Below, piece by piece: positions 37,189 through 45,856 of a stretch of 64,000 nucleotides of DNA. The notes under the pieces were generated by a model. That model had not been told where the DNA came from. It did no database searches and was given only the letters and a program-made list of their open reading frames with translations. The position numbers and the translations under genes are program-made. Origin of the DNA: an uncultured Oscillospiraceae bacterium (lineage in GTDB: Bacteria; Bacillota; Clostridia; Oscillospirales; Oscillospiraceae); the NCBI GenBank assembly GCA_947625285.1, contig CANQNS010000001.1, positions 62,001-126,000 of the forward strand, given 5' to 3'. The stretch's first letter is position 1. Each line of letters starts with the position of its first letter.

Positions 37189-40100
37189 CTATGCGCCGGC
37201 GGGCTCTTCGGGGGGCGTGCCGCCTCCCATATCGCCCTGGGGCGGCTCAGGCGGGGTTCCGCCATTATCCACGCCGCCTTGGGGCATGTCGGGCGGGGTT
37301 CCGCCATCGTCCATGCTGCCCTGGGGCATGTCGGGCGGGGTGCTGCCGCCGTCCATGCCGCCCATGCCGCCGGCGGTCTGGGAGCCGGTGTTGACCTGGG
37401 CGTCCTCGAAACTGGTTACCGTTCCCGCGCCGGTGAGATCGGCATTTTCGTCATACTCGGAAACGGTCACCGTGTATTTGCCGTCGCCGCTGACATAGAC
37501 GGTCCCGTCAGTCCCCTGGATGGTGACAGGGCTGCCGTCCTCATCCACGACAGAACCCCCATTGTGCAGGGTCGTCAGAACGCTGTCCCCGGTGACGATC
37601 CACTGAGAGCCCCCGTCGATGGTGAGCGCGGCATAGCCGTCGCCGCCGGAGCCTGCGCAGCTCTCGTCCTGGACCACCGCGCCGGTGAGCGCGCTTCCCT
37701 CGGTCACGTACAGGTCCAGGCTGCTGATGGAGTCCCACACCACGTCCCCGGCCATGTCCTGGCTGATGGCGGTGAAGGTGCAGTCCGCGCCGTTGCTGCC
37801 GGCCTGGCCCCAGCCCCGCTGGTTCTGGTTGCCGGTGCAGCGCAGAAAGAAGGGGCTGTCGTCGGCATAGACGATCTGCACGTCCTGCAGGACGAACGTG
37901 GATTCGGTGTTGGTGGTGTAGAACATCCCGCCGTTTTTGGCCGTCAGCGTGCCGCCGGTCATCTGGAAGGTGCTGTTGCCCACCTGGGAGTCGCCGGACA
38001 TGCTCTGGTAGAGGATCACGTTCCAGGTGCAGTCGTTCTGCTGGGAGTCGGGCATAGCGCCGGACAGGTCGCAGTCATAGAGATACAGGCTGTTCAGCCC
38101 CTCGATGCAGACCGCCTCGGAGCCGTTGGCGGCCAGCTCCGCGTCCTTCGCGGCGATGGCAGCGGTGCAGTAGACCGCCGGAGAGCCGACGCCGTTGGAG
38201 GTATAGCTGCCGCCATTTACCACCATGAGCCCGCCGCCCCGGTCGGAGCGGATGGCGGCGGAGGACTCGCCCTCCGTGGTGGCGGTGACGTTGTCAGCGT
38301 ACAGGGCGCCGCCCCCCGCCGCGTGGATGCCGCCCGATGTGTCCTGGGTCGTGGCGATGGCGCTGTCGCTGATATGGACCACGCCGTCCCCGTAGGCGAA
38401 GACCCCCGCGCCGCCCTTGGCGTCCGTGGTGATAGTGGCGTTGGTGATGTCTGTCTCGCCGCCTGTGGCGAGAATGGCCGCGCCCACGCCGTAGAAGCTG
38501 GCGTTGTCGCCCCCGGTGGAGTCAGCGGAGGTGCGGTCTACACTGATTTGGTCCAGGGTCACCGTGCCGTCCTCGATCAGTATGGCATTCTCGTCGGTCC
38601 CGGCGGAGGTATAGTCCTCCCCGGACACAGCCGTGTCCTCGTTGTACGTCACGACGGCGTTATGGTCCGTTGTCCCGGAGGAGGGGGCCGGCCCGCCCGC
38701 CGCCTGGGCCGCTCCATCCGTGGACGTTTGGTTGAACAGGGGCGCCAGGGTGTCGGCATGGGTGTTAAATATCTCCAGAAGGGTGGTGTTCCAGTGCCGG
38801 GCGTCCTTTTCCGGGCTGCCGAACACATAGTCCTCCTGGCCGTAGTCGATCACGTCAAAGCCGGGGACAGCCTTGCTGGCCCCCGCCGTGCGGTAGGCCG
38901 CGGCGTCGGCCAGGGAGAAGGTCACGTTTTCCACATCCGAACCGTCCACCCAGCCGGTCAAGTCAGTGCCGGAGGGGGAGGTGGCCGTGCCGTTGGCGGT
39001 CTGGGCCTGGGCGGGTTGCTTTTCAACTTCCGTGCCGCCCGCATACTCTGCCACCATCTCATCCACATACAGGGAGAAGGACTCGCCCAGCACCTCGGAG
39101 GGCACATGGCCGCCGTCCCACTGCCACTGGAGCTCCGCGTCCGTCCCGGCGTTCAGCCAGGCGATCTGCAGGTTCAGCGACGTGAACATGGACATGTCTC
39201 CCTCGGCCGCGCCCATCATGATTCGGGTCCAGACAGGGGCGTCCGTGCCCTCCGCGCCGATGTAGTTCAGCGGGTCATACAGGGCGGCGATGTTGTTTCC
39301 ATACTCGTCCCCGGCCGCGATCTCGGCAATGTCCGCCTCATAGGCCGCGACCATCTCCTCATAGGAGGCATAATTCCGGGAATCCGTCCCGCCGGTGGCC
39401 GACTGGGTGGTACCCGCGTCCGGCGTTCCCACCTGCATCTGGCCGCCATCGGGGCCCATGCCGCCCATCATGTCGGGCAGCTCCCCGGCCGGCATACCGC
39501 CCTCCGGGCGCTGGCCGTCCATTTTACGGTCGAGCTTTTCGCCGTCAGGCAGGGTACCGTCGGGGCCGCCCGCCGCTATATCGCCGCCCATGGGCCCGCC
39601 GCCGGGCATGCCGCCCATCATGCCGCCGGAGCCGCCCTTCGCGTAGCGGCCCTCCAAAAAGGCCTGGGCCTTGTCCGCCCCGGTCATGGCGGCCACCGCC
39701 TCATCGGAGAGAGCTTCGCCGTTTTCATCGAACCAGGTCCAGCCCTCCGCGTAGTCCAGGTCGTCCAGATACCACTGCAAGTTCTCCCTGAACTCCGCCA
39801 GATAGAGGTCCAGATAGGTCCCGTGGTAGCCGTTGGTCTCCGGGTACTGCTCCATGTCGCACTGGATAGTCAGCGGCACGGTGCTGGAGAGCGCGCCGTC
39901 CCCGTCCAGGTCGAAGCCCACTTTGGATTCCTCGACAGTGAGCCCCTGGCCGTTGATATAGTCCATATAGGCTTGGGAGAGGTACTGCGCCAACTGTTTC
40001 TGGAAGGGGGTGCCGAAATCGTAGGCCGTGTCCATATAATACTCAAAGGCCATGGCCATATCCCCCTCGGCCAGAGAGGTGATGGCGCTGTACGCGATGC

Positions 40101-40938
40101 AGCCCCAGGCCCCGTCGGACAGCTGGAAGTCCGTCCCGTCCACGGTCACGGTGGTGTCATAGGTCCCGTCGGCGTTTTTGTAGACGCCCACCGCGCCGGC
40201 CTCGATCTGGTAGTCATAGAAATCCGGGTGGTTGCCCGTGGCGGCAAACATGACCGCGTGCGCGCCGCCGCCGGAGCCGCCGGTGGAGATGAACTTCTCG
40301 ATGTCGCCGGGCAGATTGCCCAGAAGAATATTGTATTTCACATACCGGGCCGCCGCTTTCTGGTCGGCAAGACAGCTCGGTGCGTCGCCGGTATAATAGG
40401 TATTTCCGTCGCCGTCCGCGGCCGTGTCCTGCTTGCCGCGGTTGCCGCAGGACACGTTGATATACCCGTCGGCCGCATGGTCGGCGGAGGCGGCGGTGTT
40501 GTTCTGAGAGCCATATCCCGCCGCGCCGGTGTTGAGGATCACGGGCGCGGTGGCGGCGGTGTAGGTCTGCCCGTTAGGACTGGTGATCTGCGCGTCATAG
40601 TCGATGACGAGGCCGCCCTGCACGGAGCCGTCCCCGTCCTCCGCCGTCGCATCCGCCGCGCCGTCGCCGTCCGTGTCGATGCCGGTCACATAGGCGCCGG
40701 GGACGCACACGCTCACGCCCTGCTGGTCGGGAAGCTCCGGCCAGGCCACCGCGCTCACCGGCTCCAGCGTCCAGGCGTCCGCCTCGTCGGAATAGGTCCA
40801 GGTCTGATCGGCATTGTTCGCCAAGTTCAAAACCGTCTCGATCGTCTCTCTGTCGGAGCCGCCCTCCGCAGCCTGGGCCGTCACGCCCAGACCCAGCAGC
40901 ATGGCCGCCGAAACGGCTATACATACGATTCGCTTCAT
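37189..40938 (-). CDS. Secreted tannase-like alpha/beta-hydrolase fused to a beta-helix-like domain
   Basis: A 1249-residue exported protein. Residues 1-23 are a signal peptide (MLLGLGVTAQAA). About 40-635 resemble subtype A tannases of anaerobes, esterases that cleave galloyl esters: VSVCVPGAYV, APVILNTGAAGYGSQNN, and a nucleophile elbow G220-G-S222-G-G with TGGSGGGAHAVMFAATGNHP. D554 (ALYDPLNYIG) and H610 (WDGGHVPSE) are my best guesses for the rest of the triad. Calcium-loop-like DxDxDG segments lie near 88-94 and 342-347. A Gly/Met/Pro-rich linker of about 80 residues (434-516) interrupts the hydrolase. Residues about 755-1180 are rich in short beta-strand repeats typical of right-handed beta-helices, followed by a proline/glycine repeat tail. 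No sortase motif or membrane anchor is visible. The esterase call is by family resemblance. Confidence 0.65.
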   Translation of the reverse strand: MKRIVCIAVSAAMLLGLGVTAQAAEGGSDRETIETVLNLANNADQTWTYSDEADAWTLEPVSAVAWPELPDQQGVSVCVPGAYVTGIDTDGDGAADATAEDGDGSVQGGLVIDYDAQITSPNGQTYTAATAPVILNTGAAGYGSQNNTAASADHAADGYINVSCGNRGKQDTAADGDGNTYYTGDAPSCLADQKAAARYVKYNILLGNLPGDIEKFISTGGSGGGAHAVMFAATGNHPDFYDYQIEAGAVGVYKNADGTYDTTVTVDGTDFQLSDGAWGCIAYSAITSLAEGDMAMAFEYYMDTAYDFGTPFQKQLAQYLSQAYMDYINGQGLTVEESKVGFDLDGDGALSSTVPLTIQCDMEQYPETNGYHGTYLDLYLAEFRENLQWYLDDLDYAEGWTWFDENGEALSDEAVAAMTGADKAQAFLEGRYAKGGSGGMMGGMPGGGPMGGDIAAGGPDGTLPDGEKLDRKMDGQRPEGGMPAGELPDMMGGMGPDGGQMQVGTPDAGTTQSATGGTDSRNYASYEEMVAAYEADIAEIAAGDEYGNNIAALYDPLNYIGAEGTDAPVWTRIMMGAAEGDMSMFTSLNLQIAWLNAGTDAELQWQWDGGHVPSEVLGESFSLYVDEMVAEYAGGTEVEKQPAQAQTANGTATSPSGTDLTGWVDGSDVENVTFSLADAAAYRTAGASKAVPGFDVIDYGQEDYVFGSPEKDARHWNTTLLEIFNTHADTLAPLFNQTSTDGAAQAAGGPAPSSGTTDHNAVVTYNEDTAVSGEDYTSAGTDENAILIEDGTVTLDQISVDRTSADSTGGDNASFYGVGAAILATGGETDITNATITTDAKGGAGVFAYGDGVVHISDSAIATTQDTSGGIHAAGGGALYADNVTATTEGESSAAIRSDRGGGLMVVNGGSYTSNGVGSPAVYCTAAIAAKDAELAANGSEAVCIEGLNSLYLYDCDLSGAMPDSQQNDCTWNVILYQSMSGDSQVGNSTFQMTGGTLTAKNGGMFYTTNTESTFVLQDVQIVYADDSPFFLRCTGNQNQRGWGQAGSNGADCTFTAISQDMAGDVVWDSISSLDLYVTEGSALTGAVVQDESCAGSGGDGYAALTIDGGSQWIVTGDSVLTTLHNGGSVVDEDGSPVTIQGTDGTVYVSGDGKYTVTVSEYDENADLTGAGTVTSFEDAQVNTGSQTAGGMGGMDGGSTPPDMPQGSMDDGGTPPDMPQGGVDNGGTPPEPPQGDMGGGTPPEEPAGA
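37192..37389 (-). repeat. Coding repeats for the GGTPPDMPQG tail
   Basis: The last 66 residues of the tannase-like protein contain four degenerate copies of a GG-[ST]-PP-x-x-PQG unit. Such low-complexity tails often hold surface proteins in or near the wall. The DNA repeats are visible as CGCCTTGGGGCATGTCGGGC-type blocks on the plus strand. Confidence 0.75.
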
Positions 40939-41130
40939 GACATTACCTACCTTCCATCGAATGAGCGGAGCATATCACCGATTTTTGAACGGGATAAAGC
41001 CGGTTTGTGAAAAAACTGAAAATAACCGAAAGACTTGAAGCGCGCAGCGGATGGCACGAAGCCACCCGCTGTCATTTTGCGTCGTTCAGACGCCGATATC
41101 CTGTTTTGCGCGCCGGAGCGTCCCCGGCGG

Positions 41131-41751
41131 TCAGTTGATGGCCGCCTTGCTGAGCCAGAGAGGTATCTCTCCCACGGCGGCGTCCCCCGCCGGGGCGCGG
41201 CCCACCGCCACGCCGTAGGAATCGGTCCCGGCTTTCAGCACATAATATACCGTCATGCCGTCGCTGTCGATCCAGTCCGCGAACAGGCTGCCGAACTCGT
41301 CCGTTTCAAAGGAGACATCCTCCGGCACGTCCTGGCGGACCGGGCCGCTGGCGGCGAAGCTCTCCAGATCCGCCGGAACGGTCTCGCCCGCGTCCCGGAA
41401 GTCGTCATAGCCGATCCGCTCGGCGTAAACGGTGACGCCGGAGCGGGTGAATGTGACGCCGGACGCAGGCAGCGGGTCCGACGACTCCGCCAGGGCCATA
41501 TCAAAGCCCGCCGGCAGCCAGAACGTGCCCACCCCGTCGGCGGCGTATTCCTGCAGGGCGTCCGGGTCCGGGGTGGCCGAGGGCTCCCGGGTGGGCGTGG
41601 GGGCGGCCTGCCGGAAGGTCATGCCCTGCGGGTCGCTCTCCTCCGCGGCGGCGGGGGACGGAGCGGCCTTCTCGCCGCCGCCGCTGCCGCAGCCGCACAA
41701 AAGGGCTGCCAAGAGGCATACGGACAGAAAAACGGAAATCATGCGTTTCAT
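41131..41751 (-). CDS. Lipoprotein of unknown function
   Basis: A 206-residue lipoprotein: the signal peptide ends in the lipobox LLCGC (Cys at about residue 20), followed by a Gly/Pro/Thr-rich linker (TPTREPSATPDPD) to about residue 66 and a compact domain of about 140 residues with no motif I recognise. The start at 41751 places the signal peptide correctly. It has its own strong promoter. The 190 bases between its end and the tannase-like gene start contain an imperfect AGCGG/CCGCT hairpin and no clear tail. Confidence 0.8.
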   Translation of the reverse strand: MKRMISVFLSVCLLAALLCGCGSGGGEKAAPSPAAAEESDPQGMTFRQAAPTPTREPSATPDPDALQEYAADGVGTFWLPAGFDMALAESSDPLPASGVTFTRSGVTVYAERIGYDDFRDAGETVPADLESFAASGPVRQDVPEDVSFETDEFGSLFADWIDSDGMTVYYVLKAGTDSYGVAVGRAPAGDAAVGEIPLWLSKAAIN

Positions 41752-41799
41752 TTTCTCTCTGCTCCTTTTTGTCTTTCCGATGCTCCCGTTGTTGGACGC

Positions 41800-41828
41800 A
41801 TTATAACGCGGCGTACAGGATTTGTAAA
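41800..41828 (-). promoter_or_regulatory. sigma-A promoter of the lipoprotein gene
   Basis: On the minus strand TTTACA (41828-41823) and TATAAT (41805-41800) are 17 bases apart. The -35 region, TGTTTACAAATCCTG, is almost identical to that of the XRE-lepA promoter (TGTTTACAAATTCTG). Confidence 0.8.
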
Positions 41829-41844
41829 CAAAATGGAAAAATTT

Positions 41845-41877
41845 TTCAAATTTCGCTGGATATGGCGTATATACGCC
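41845..41877 (+). promoter_or_regulatory. Palindromic operator candidate upstream of the DUF378 gene
   Basis: GGCGTATATACGCC (41864-41877) is a perfect 14-bp palindrome. It overlaps a possible -10 (TATATA 41868-41873), 17 bases from TTCAAA (41845-41850). Position and symmetry suit a repressor site; the cognate regulator is unknown. Confidence 0.45.
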
Positions 41878-41941
41878 GCTGTTTTCGGGCACACTAGGCT
41901 TGCAAGACCAATTTCAGTCTGATCGAAAAGGAGTCTTTTTC

Positions 41942-42154
41942 ATGGTCATCGACAGGATAGCTCTGATCCTTGCCATCATCGGCGGACTGAACTGGGGCAG
42001 CGTTGGTCTGTTCCGGTTCGATATCGTGGCCTGGATATTCGGCGGCCAGACCAACCCGGTGAGCCGGGTGGTCTATACGCTGGTGGGCCTGGCGGCGCTG
42101 TGGTGCATCTCGCTGCTGTTCCGCACCCGCGACGAGGCGGACGAGGAAGCGTAA
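41942..42154 (+). CDS. Small DUF378 (YuzA-like) membrane protein
   Basis: A 70-residue protein with two transmembrane helices and the hallmark GGLNWGSVGLF between them, followed by RVVYTLVGLAALW; these define the DUF378/YuzA family of unknown function. The start at 41942 follows AAAAGGAG (41926-41933) at eight bases. It is monocistronic, ending before a bidirectional terminator. Confidence 0.88.
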   Translation: MVIDRIALILAIIGGLNWGSVGLFRFDIVAWIFGGQTNPVSRVVYTLVGLAALWCISLLFRTRDEADEEA

Positions 42155-42182
42155 AACGCCCACGCTGCCAAAAAAGGAAAAA

Positions 42183-42221
42183 GACCGGGTCCCCGAGGGC
42201 CCGGCCTTGCTTTATTTTTTT
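42183..42221. terminator. Bidirectional terminator
   Basis: ACCGGGTCC-CCGA-GGGCCCGG with one wobble pair, followed by CCTTGCTTTATTTTTTTA on the plus side and AAAAAGG ahead of it for the minus side. It separates the DUF378 gene from the convergent zinc-ribbon gene. Confidence 0.8.
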
Positions 42222-42657
42222 ATTCTTCCTTGCTCTTGCCGTCGCCGCCGTCCGTCTCCAGCTCGAACTCCAAAGTCTCGCCGCAGGCGGGGCAGGGGAT
42301 GGAGCCCTTGGCAAGATCGTTCTCGTCAAAGGTGACGGTCTCGCCGCAGGCGGGGCACTTGATGTCGTAAAAGACGGTCTTGCCGTCCCAGTCCTCGATC
42401 TCCAGGTCCTCGTCGTCCAGATCGTCCTCGTCCGGGTCGCCAAAGAGGACGTCCTCCACGTCCTCCAGGTCGTCGCTGACGGCGTCCAGGCCATCGCCCA
42501 GCTCCGCCAGGTCCGCGGCCAGGTCCTCCTGGTCCAGCGCCAGATCCTCCAGTATGTCCAGGATCGTAGTCAGCAGCTTGCCCTCCTTGGTGGCGGGGTC
42601 CGTGCCAAAGCCCTCGGCCAAGCCCTTCAGGTACGCGACTTTTTCAGAAGTGGTCAT
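42220..42657 (-). CDS. Zinc-ribbon protein with CD1247-type N-terminal domain
   Basis: A 145-residue acidic cytoplasmic protein found widely in Clostridia. The N-terminus (TTSEKVAYLKGLAEGFG and on) matches the CD1247 N-terminal domain, a helical segment; the middle is very acidic (GDPDEDDLDDEDLEIEDWDG); the C-terminus is a two-knuckle zinc ribbon, CPACGETVTF and CPACGETLEF. The start at 42657 follows GGGAGG. It lies 20 bases after efp, suggesting cotranscription. Function unknown; the ribbon suggests nucleic acid or protein binding. Confidence 0.75.
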   Translation of the reverse strand: MTTSEKVAYLKGLAEGFGTDPATKEGKLLTTILDILEDLALDQEDLAADLAELGDGLDAVSDDLEDVEDVLFGDPDEDDLDDEDLEIEDWDGKTVFYDIKCPACGETVTFDENDLAKGSIPCPACGETLEFELETDGGDGKSKEE

Positions 42658-42677
42658 GATGGACATCCTCCCGCGGC

Positions 42678-43241
42678 TCAACCCTTGGCCCGGCCCAGGT
42701 ACTCGCCGGTGCGGGTGTCGATCTCGATGCGCTCGCCGGGCTCGATGAACAGGGGGACCTTGATCTCCGCGCCGGTCTCCAGGGTGGCGGGCTTGGTGGC
42801 GTTGGTGGCGGTGTTGCCCGCAAAGCCGGGGTCGGTGTCGGTGATCTCCAGCGTGACGAAGTTGGGGGGATCCACGGCGAACACCACGCCCTTGTAGGAG
42901 CTGATGGTGCAGACCTCGTTCTCCTTCACGAAGCGGAAGCCGTCGGACAGCTTGCTCTTGTCGATGGGGATCAGCTCATAGGTCTCGCCGTCCATGAAAT
43001 AGTAGATATCGCCGTCGGCGTAGCTGTACTCCATGTTCTTGCGCTCCACGTAGGCGTTCTCAAACTTCTGGGTGGGGTTGAAGGAGGTCTCCACCACGGC
43101 GCCGGTGATGACGTTCTTCATCTTGGTACGCACGAAGGGTGAGCCCTTGCCCGGCTTCACATGCTGGAACTCGATGACCTGCATGACCTGACCGTCCATC
43201 TCGAAGGTCACGCCGTTACGGAATTCGCCTGCTGAAATCAT
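42678..43241 (-). CDS. efp: Elongation factor P
   Basis: Translation factor that relieves ribosome stalling at polyproline stretches. At 187 residues it has the three OB-like domains; the KOW-like N-domain carries the loop [12 protein letters not shown] with K32 at the tip, the position that is modified in Bacillus and E. coli relatives, and the C-domain has the EITDTDPGF and [13 protein letters not shown] blocks. It lies about 75 bases after the M24 peptidase gene, the common pepP-efp order of Firmicutes. Several proteins here (tannase tail, PBP2) contain proline runs that would need it. Confidence 0.97.
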   Translation of the reverse strand: MISAGEFRNGVTFEMDGQVMQVIEFQHVKPGKGSPFVRTKMKNVITGAVVETSFNPTQKFENAYVERKNMEYSYADGDIYYFMDGETYELIPIDKSKLSDGFRFVKENEVCTISSYKGVVFAVDPPNFVTLEITDTDPGFAGNTATNATKPATLETGAEIKVPLFIEPGERIEIDTRTGEYLGRAKG

Positions 43242-43317
43242 ATAAAATATCCTCCGTTGAGTGGTTTTTGTGTTAACGATTCATTTTACAATATATTTTC
43301 CGCCTTGGCAACCCTTT

Positions 43318-44379
43318 TTACAGGATCAGCAGCTCCTTGGGGGCTTTCGTGAGGTTTTCCGCGCCCTCGCCGTGGAGCCACAGCATATCCTCGATCCGGA
43401 CCCCGAACCGGCCCGGCAGGTAGATGCCCGGCTCGGCGGAGATCACGGCCCCCTCCGGCAGAGGCTGGGTGTTCCGGGCGTGGGCGCCCGGGTCCTCATG
43501 TATCTCCAGGCCCAGGCTGTGGCCGAAGCTGTGGCCGAAATAGTCCCCGTAGCCCGCGTCGGTGATGACCTTCCGGGCGGCGGCGTCCACGTCTCGGCCG
43601 GCCGCTCCGGGCCGTGCGGCCTGGATGCCCGCAAGCTGGGCCGCCAGCACCGTGTCGTAGACACGGCGCATCTCGTCCGTCACATAGCCCACCGCCACGG
43701 TGCGGGTCATGTCCGAGCAGTAGCCGTTATAGAGGGCGCCGAAGTCCATGGTGACGAAATCCCCGTCCCGGATCACGTTGTCCCCGGGCACCCCGTGGGG
43801 CATGGAGCTCTTGGCCCCCGCCACCACGATGGGGTCGAAGGAGTTGCCCTCGCCGCCGTATTTGTACATCCGATAGACCAGCTCCGCGGCCACCTCCTTT
43901 TCCGTGAGGCCGGGCCGGATCAGGCCCAGCACCTCGTCCAAGGCCTTTTCCGCGATCCGCTGGGCGGCGATGATGCTGTCCACCTCGTCCCGGTCCTTCC
44001 GGGCCCGCAGCCGGCCGAGGAGGTCTCCGGCGGAGACCAGGGGCACGCCCACGGCCTTTTCCAGCCAGCTCCACCGCTCATGACTGAGCCGGTCCGGCAG
44101 GGCCCCGGCCCGGGAGAAGCCGTTTTGGGCAAAGAGCTCGCCCAGGATCTTGTCCAGGCCGTGGTCCGGGCCGGTGCAAAGCACCTCCATGTCCCGGATG
44201 GCCGCGGTGGCCGCCTCCACATACCGGGAGTCGGTGATCACCCAGGCCCGGTCATGGGCCACCACCGCGGCCCCGTCGTCGATGTGGAAGCCGCAGGCGT
44301 AGCGGATGGAGACCGCGTCCGTCATCACCAGCGCGGGCAGGTCCCCCAGGGCCTGCTGGATCGTCTTTACATGGTTCAT
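43318..44379 (-). CDS. Xaa-Pro aminopeptidase, family M24
   Basis: Metallopeptidase removing N-terminal residues before proline. The 353-residue form has a creatinase-like N-domain and a pita-bread catalytic domain with the five metal ligands in MDFGALYNGYCSDMTRT (two Asp), GHSFGHSLGLEIHE (His) and the glutamates of SAEPGIYL and VRIEDM. ATG 44379 follows AAGGAGC; an earlier ATG at 44400 has no ribosome binding site. The gene starts four bases after the histidine kinase stop, and efp follows, so this is one operon with the two-component system. Confidence 0.92.
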   Translation of the reverse strand: MNHVKTIQQALGDLPALVMTDAVSIRYACGFHIDDGAAVVAHDRAWVITDSRYVEAATAAIRDMEVLCTGPDHGLDKILGELFAQNGFSRAGALPDRLSHERWSWLEKAVGVPLVSAGDLLGRLRARKDRDEVDSIIAAQRIAEKALDEVLGLIRPGLTEKEVAAELVYRMYKYGGEGNSFDPIVVAGAKSSMPHGVPGDNVIRDGDFVTMDFGALYNGYCSDMTRTVAVGYVTDEMRRVYDTVLAAQLAGIQAARPGAAGRDVDAAARKVITDAGYGDYFGHSFGHSLGLEIHEDPGAHARNTQPLPEGAVISAEPGIYLPGRFGVRIEDMLWLHGEGAENLTKAPKELLIL

Positions 44380-44383
44380 GGTC

Positions 44384-45856
44384 TTATCGCTCCTTATCAC
44401 AAGATATATCCGGCCGGTCCGCCTGGGGGTCCCAGAGAGGGAACGCGACGGTGAACCGGGTGCCTGCCGGGGACTGGGCGGCGGCGTGGATCGTGCCGGC
44501 GTTTGCCAGCACCGCGTCGTGGACGATAGCCAGGCCCAGGCCGCTGCCGCCGGAGGCCCGGGACCGGGCCTTGTCCACCCGGTAGAACCGGTCGAAGATG
44601 TGGTCCATATCCGCCTCCGGGATGCCGATGCCCGTGTCCGCCACGGTCAGCAGGGCCTGGCCGTCCTCCCGGCGGAGGGCCAGGGTCACGCTGCCGCCGG
44701 GCTGGTTGTATTTGATGCCGTTCTCCGCCAGGTTGAAGATGATCTGATAGAGGTCGTCCGCCGAGGCGGAGACAACGCACCCGTCGGCCAGATCCGTCTG
44801 CAGATGCACGCCCTGTTCTGCCGCCAGAGGCTCCAGCAGATGGAGGGTCCGCTCCGCCACGGCCTTCACGTCCACCGGCTCCGGCTGGCGCACGGCCGGG
44901 CCGGCGTCCAGCTTTGTCAGGGTCATGAGCTTTTCCGTGATGCGCTGGAGCCGGTGGGCCTCCGCGCCGATGTCCCGGGCGAACTCCCGCATGGTGTCCG
45001 GGTCCATGCTGTCGGACTGGGTGATGCTGTCGGACAGCAGCCGTATGGCCGCCAGGGGCGTGCGCAGCTCATGGCTGGCGTCGGAGACGAACCGGCGGCG
45101 GACCTCCTCCGTGTCCTCCAGCCGGCCGGTCAGCACGTTGAACTCCTCCGCCAGCGCGGCCAGCTCGTCCCGGCCGCGCACCGGCACCCGCTGGCTGTAA
45201 TCCCCGCCCCGGACCACGTCCATGGCCCGGCTCAGCCGCTTGATGCGCCGGGTGAGGGTGGTGGAGATCACCACGATGATCACCAGCCCCGCCCCGCCGA
45301 ACAGCACGCTCATGCTGCCCAGATTCTGCTGCAGGCCCGCGATGATGTCCCCCTGCTCGGTGTCGTACTCATATAGGTACACCGCGCCCGTGACGCCCGC
45401 CGGGCCCACCACCGGCACGGTGCACCGGCTGGTGAAGGCCCCGGCGGTATAGGAGTAGGCGCAGGAGAACTGGGCGTACCCCTTCAGGGCCTCCTCCACG
45501 CCCCAAAGCGGTCCGCCGCTCCGGGTCCTGTCCGCGTCGTAAAGGATGTGCTGATCGGCGTCGGTGACGACCAGGCGGGTCGGGGGAGCCATGTCCAGCA
45601 GGGCCATGACCTGCTCCACGCCCTGCTCGGACAGCGGCTCCAGCGCGGACAGTGAGCTGGATATCACCGAGCCCTGGCTCTGCAGCGCGCCCCGCTTGGT
45701 GGCGAACACCATGTCCCGGCTGACGTAGACGGGATAGATGTTCAAAAACAGCATCATCCCCGCCGTGAACAGGGAAAAGACCGCCGCGATCTTGAACCGG
45801 ACGGATACGATCCGCCGGACCTTTTTTCCCTCAGTCCTTGAAATAGTAACCCACAC
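44384..45856 (-). CDS. Two-component sensor histidine kinase
   Basis: Membrane sensor of 490 residues. Two membrane spans (about 22-42 and 183-203) frame an extracytoplasmic domain of about 140 residues; then HAMP, HisKA with the phospho-acceptor H262 in SDASHELRTPL, and HATPase with N (FNLAENGIKYNQ), G1 (VADTGIGIP) and G2 (GGSGLGLAIV) boxes. The start is unclear: the GTG at 45856 overlaps the response-regulator gene by 26 bases, and no ATG, GTG or TTG occurs downstream before the first span. It is cotranscribed with the regulator, as PhoR/VanS-type kinases are. The stimulus is unknown. Confidence 0.9.
   Translation of the reverse strand: MWVTISRTEGKKVRRIVSVRFKIAAVFSLFTAGMMLFLNIYPVYVSRDMVFATKRGALQSQGSVISSSLSALEPLSEQGVEQVMALLDMAPPTRLVVTDADQHILYDADRTRSGGPLWGVEEALKGYAQFSCAYSYTAGAFTSRCTVPVVGPAGVTGAVYLYEYDTEQGDIIAGLQQNLGSMSVLFGGAGLVIIVVISTTLTRRIKRLSRAMDVVRGGDYSQRVPVRGRDELAALAEEFNVLTGRLEDTEEVRRRFVSDASHELRTPLAAIRLLSDSITQSDSMDPDTMREFARDIGAEAHRLQRITEKLMTLTKLDAGPAVRQPEPVDVKAVAERTLHLLEPLAAEQGVHLQTDLADGCVVSASADDLYQIIFNLAENGIKYNQPGGSVTLALRREDGQALLTVADTGIGIPEADMDHIFDRFYRVDKARSRASGGSGLGLAIVHDAVLANAGTIHAAAQSPAGTRFTVAFPLWDPQADRPDISCDKER

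Noticed and set aside
37192-37389. Repeats at the 3' end of the tannase-like gene considered as a mobile or CRISPR element
   Set aside because: They are degenerate in-frame codons for a Pro/Gly tail.
37147-41010. Plus-strand open frame of 1287 codons opposite the tannase-like gene, and similar long antisense frames such as 1863-3347, 7538-9040 and 24274-26328
   Set aside because: They are mirror frames of GC-rich genes: His/Gly/Ala/Arg-rich, no recognisable domain, no ribosome binding site, and fully covered by genes with clear families on the other strand.
41035-41922. Plus-strand frame opposite the lipoprotein gene
   Set aside because: The minus-strand frame has a lipobox signal peptide and a strong promoter; the plus frame is an Arg/Gly-rich shadow.
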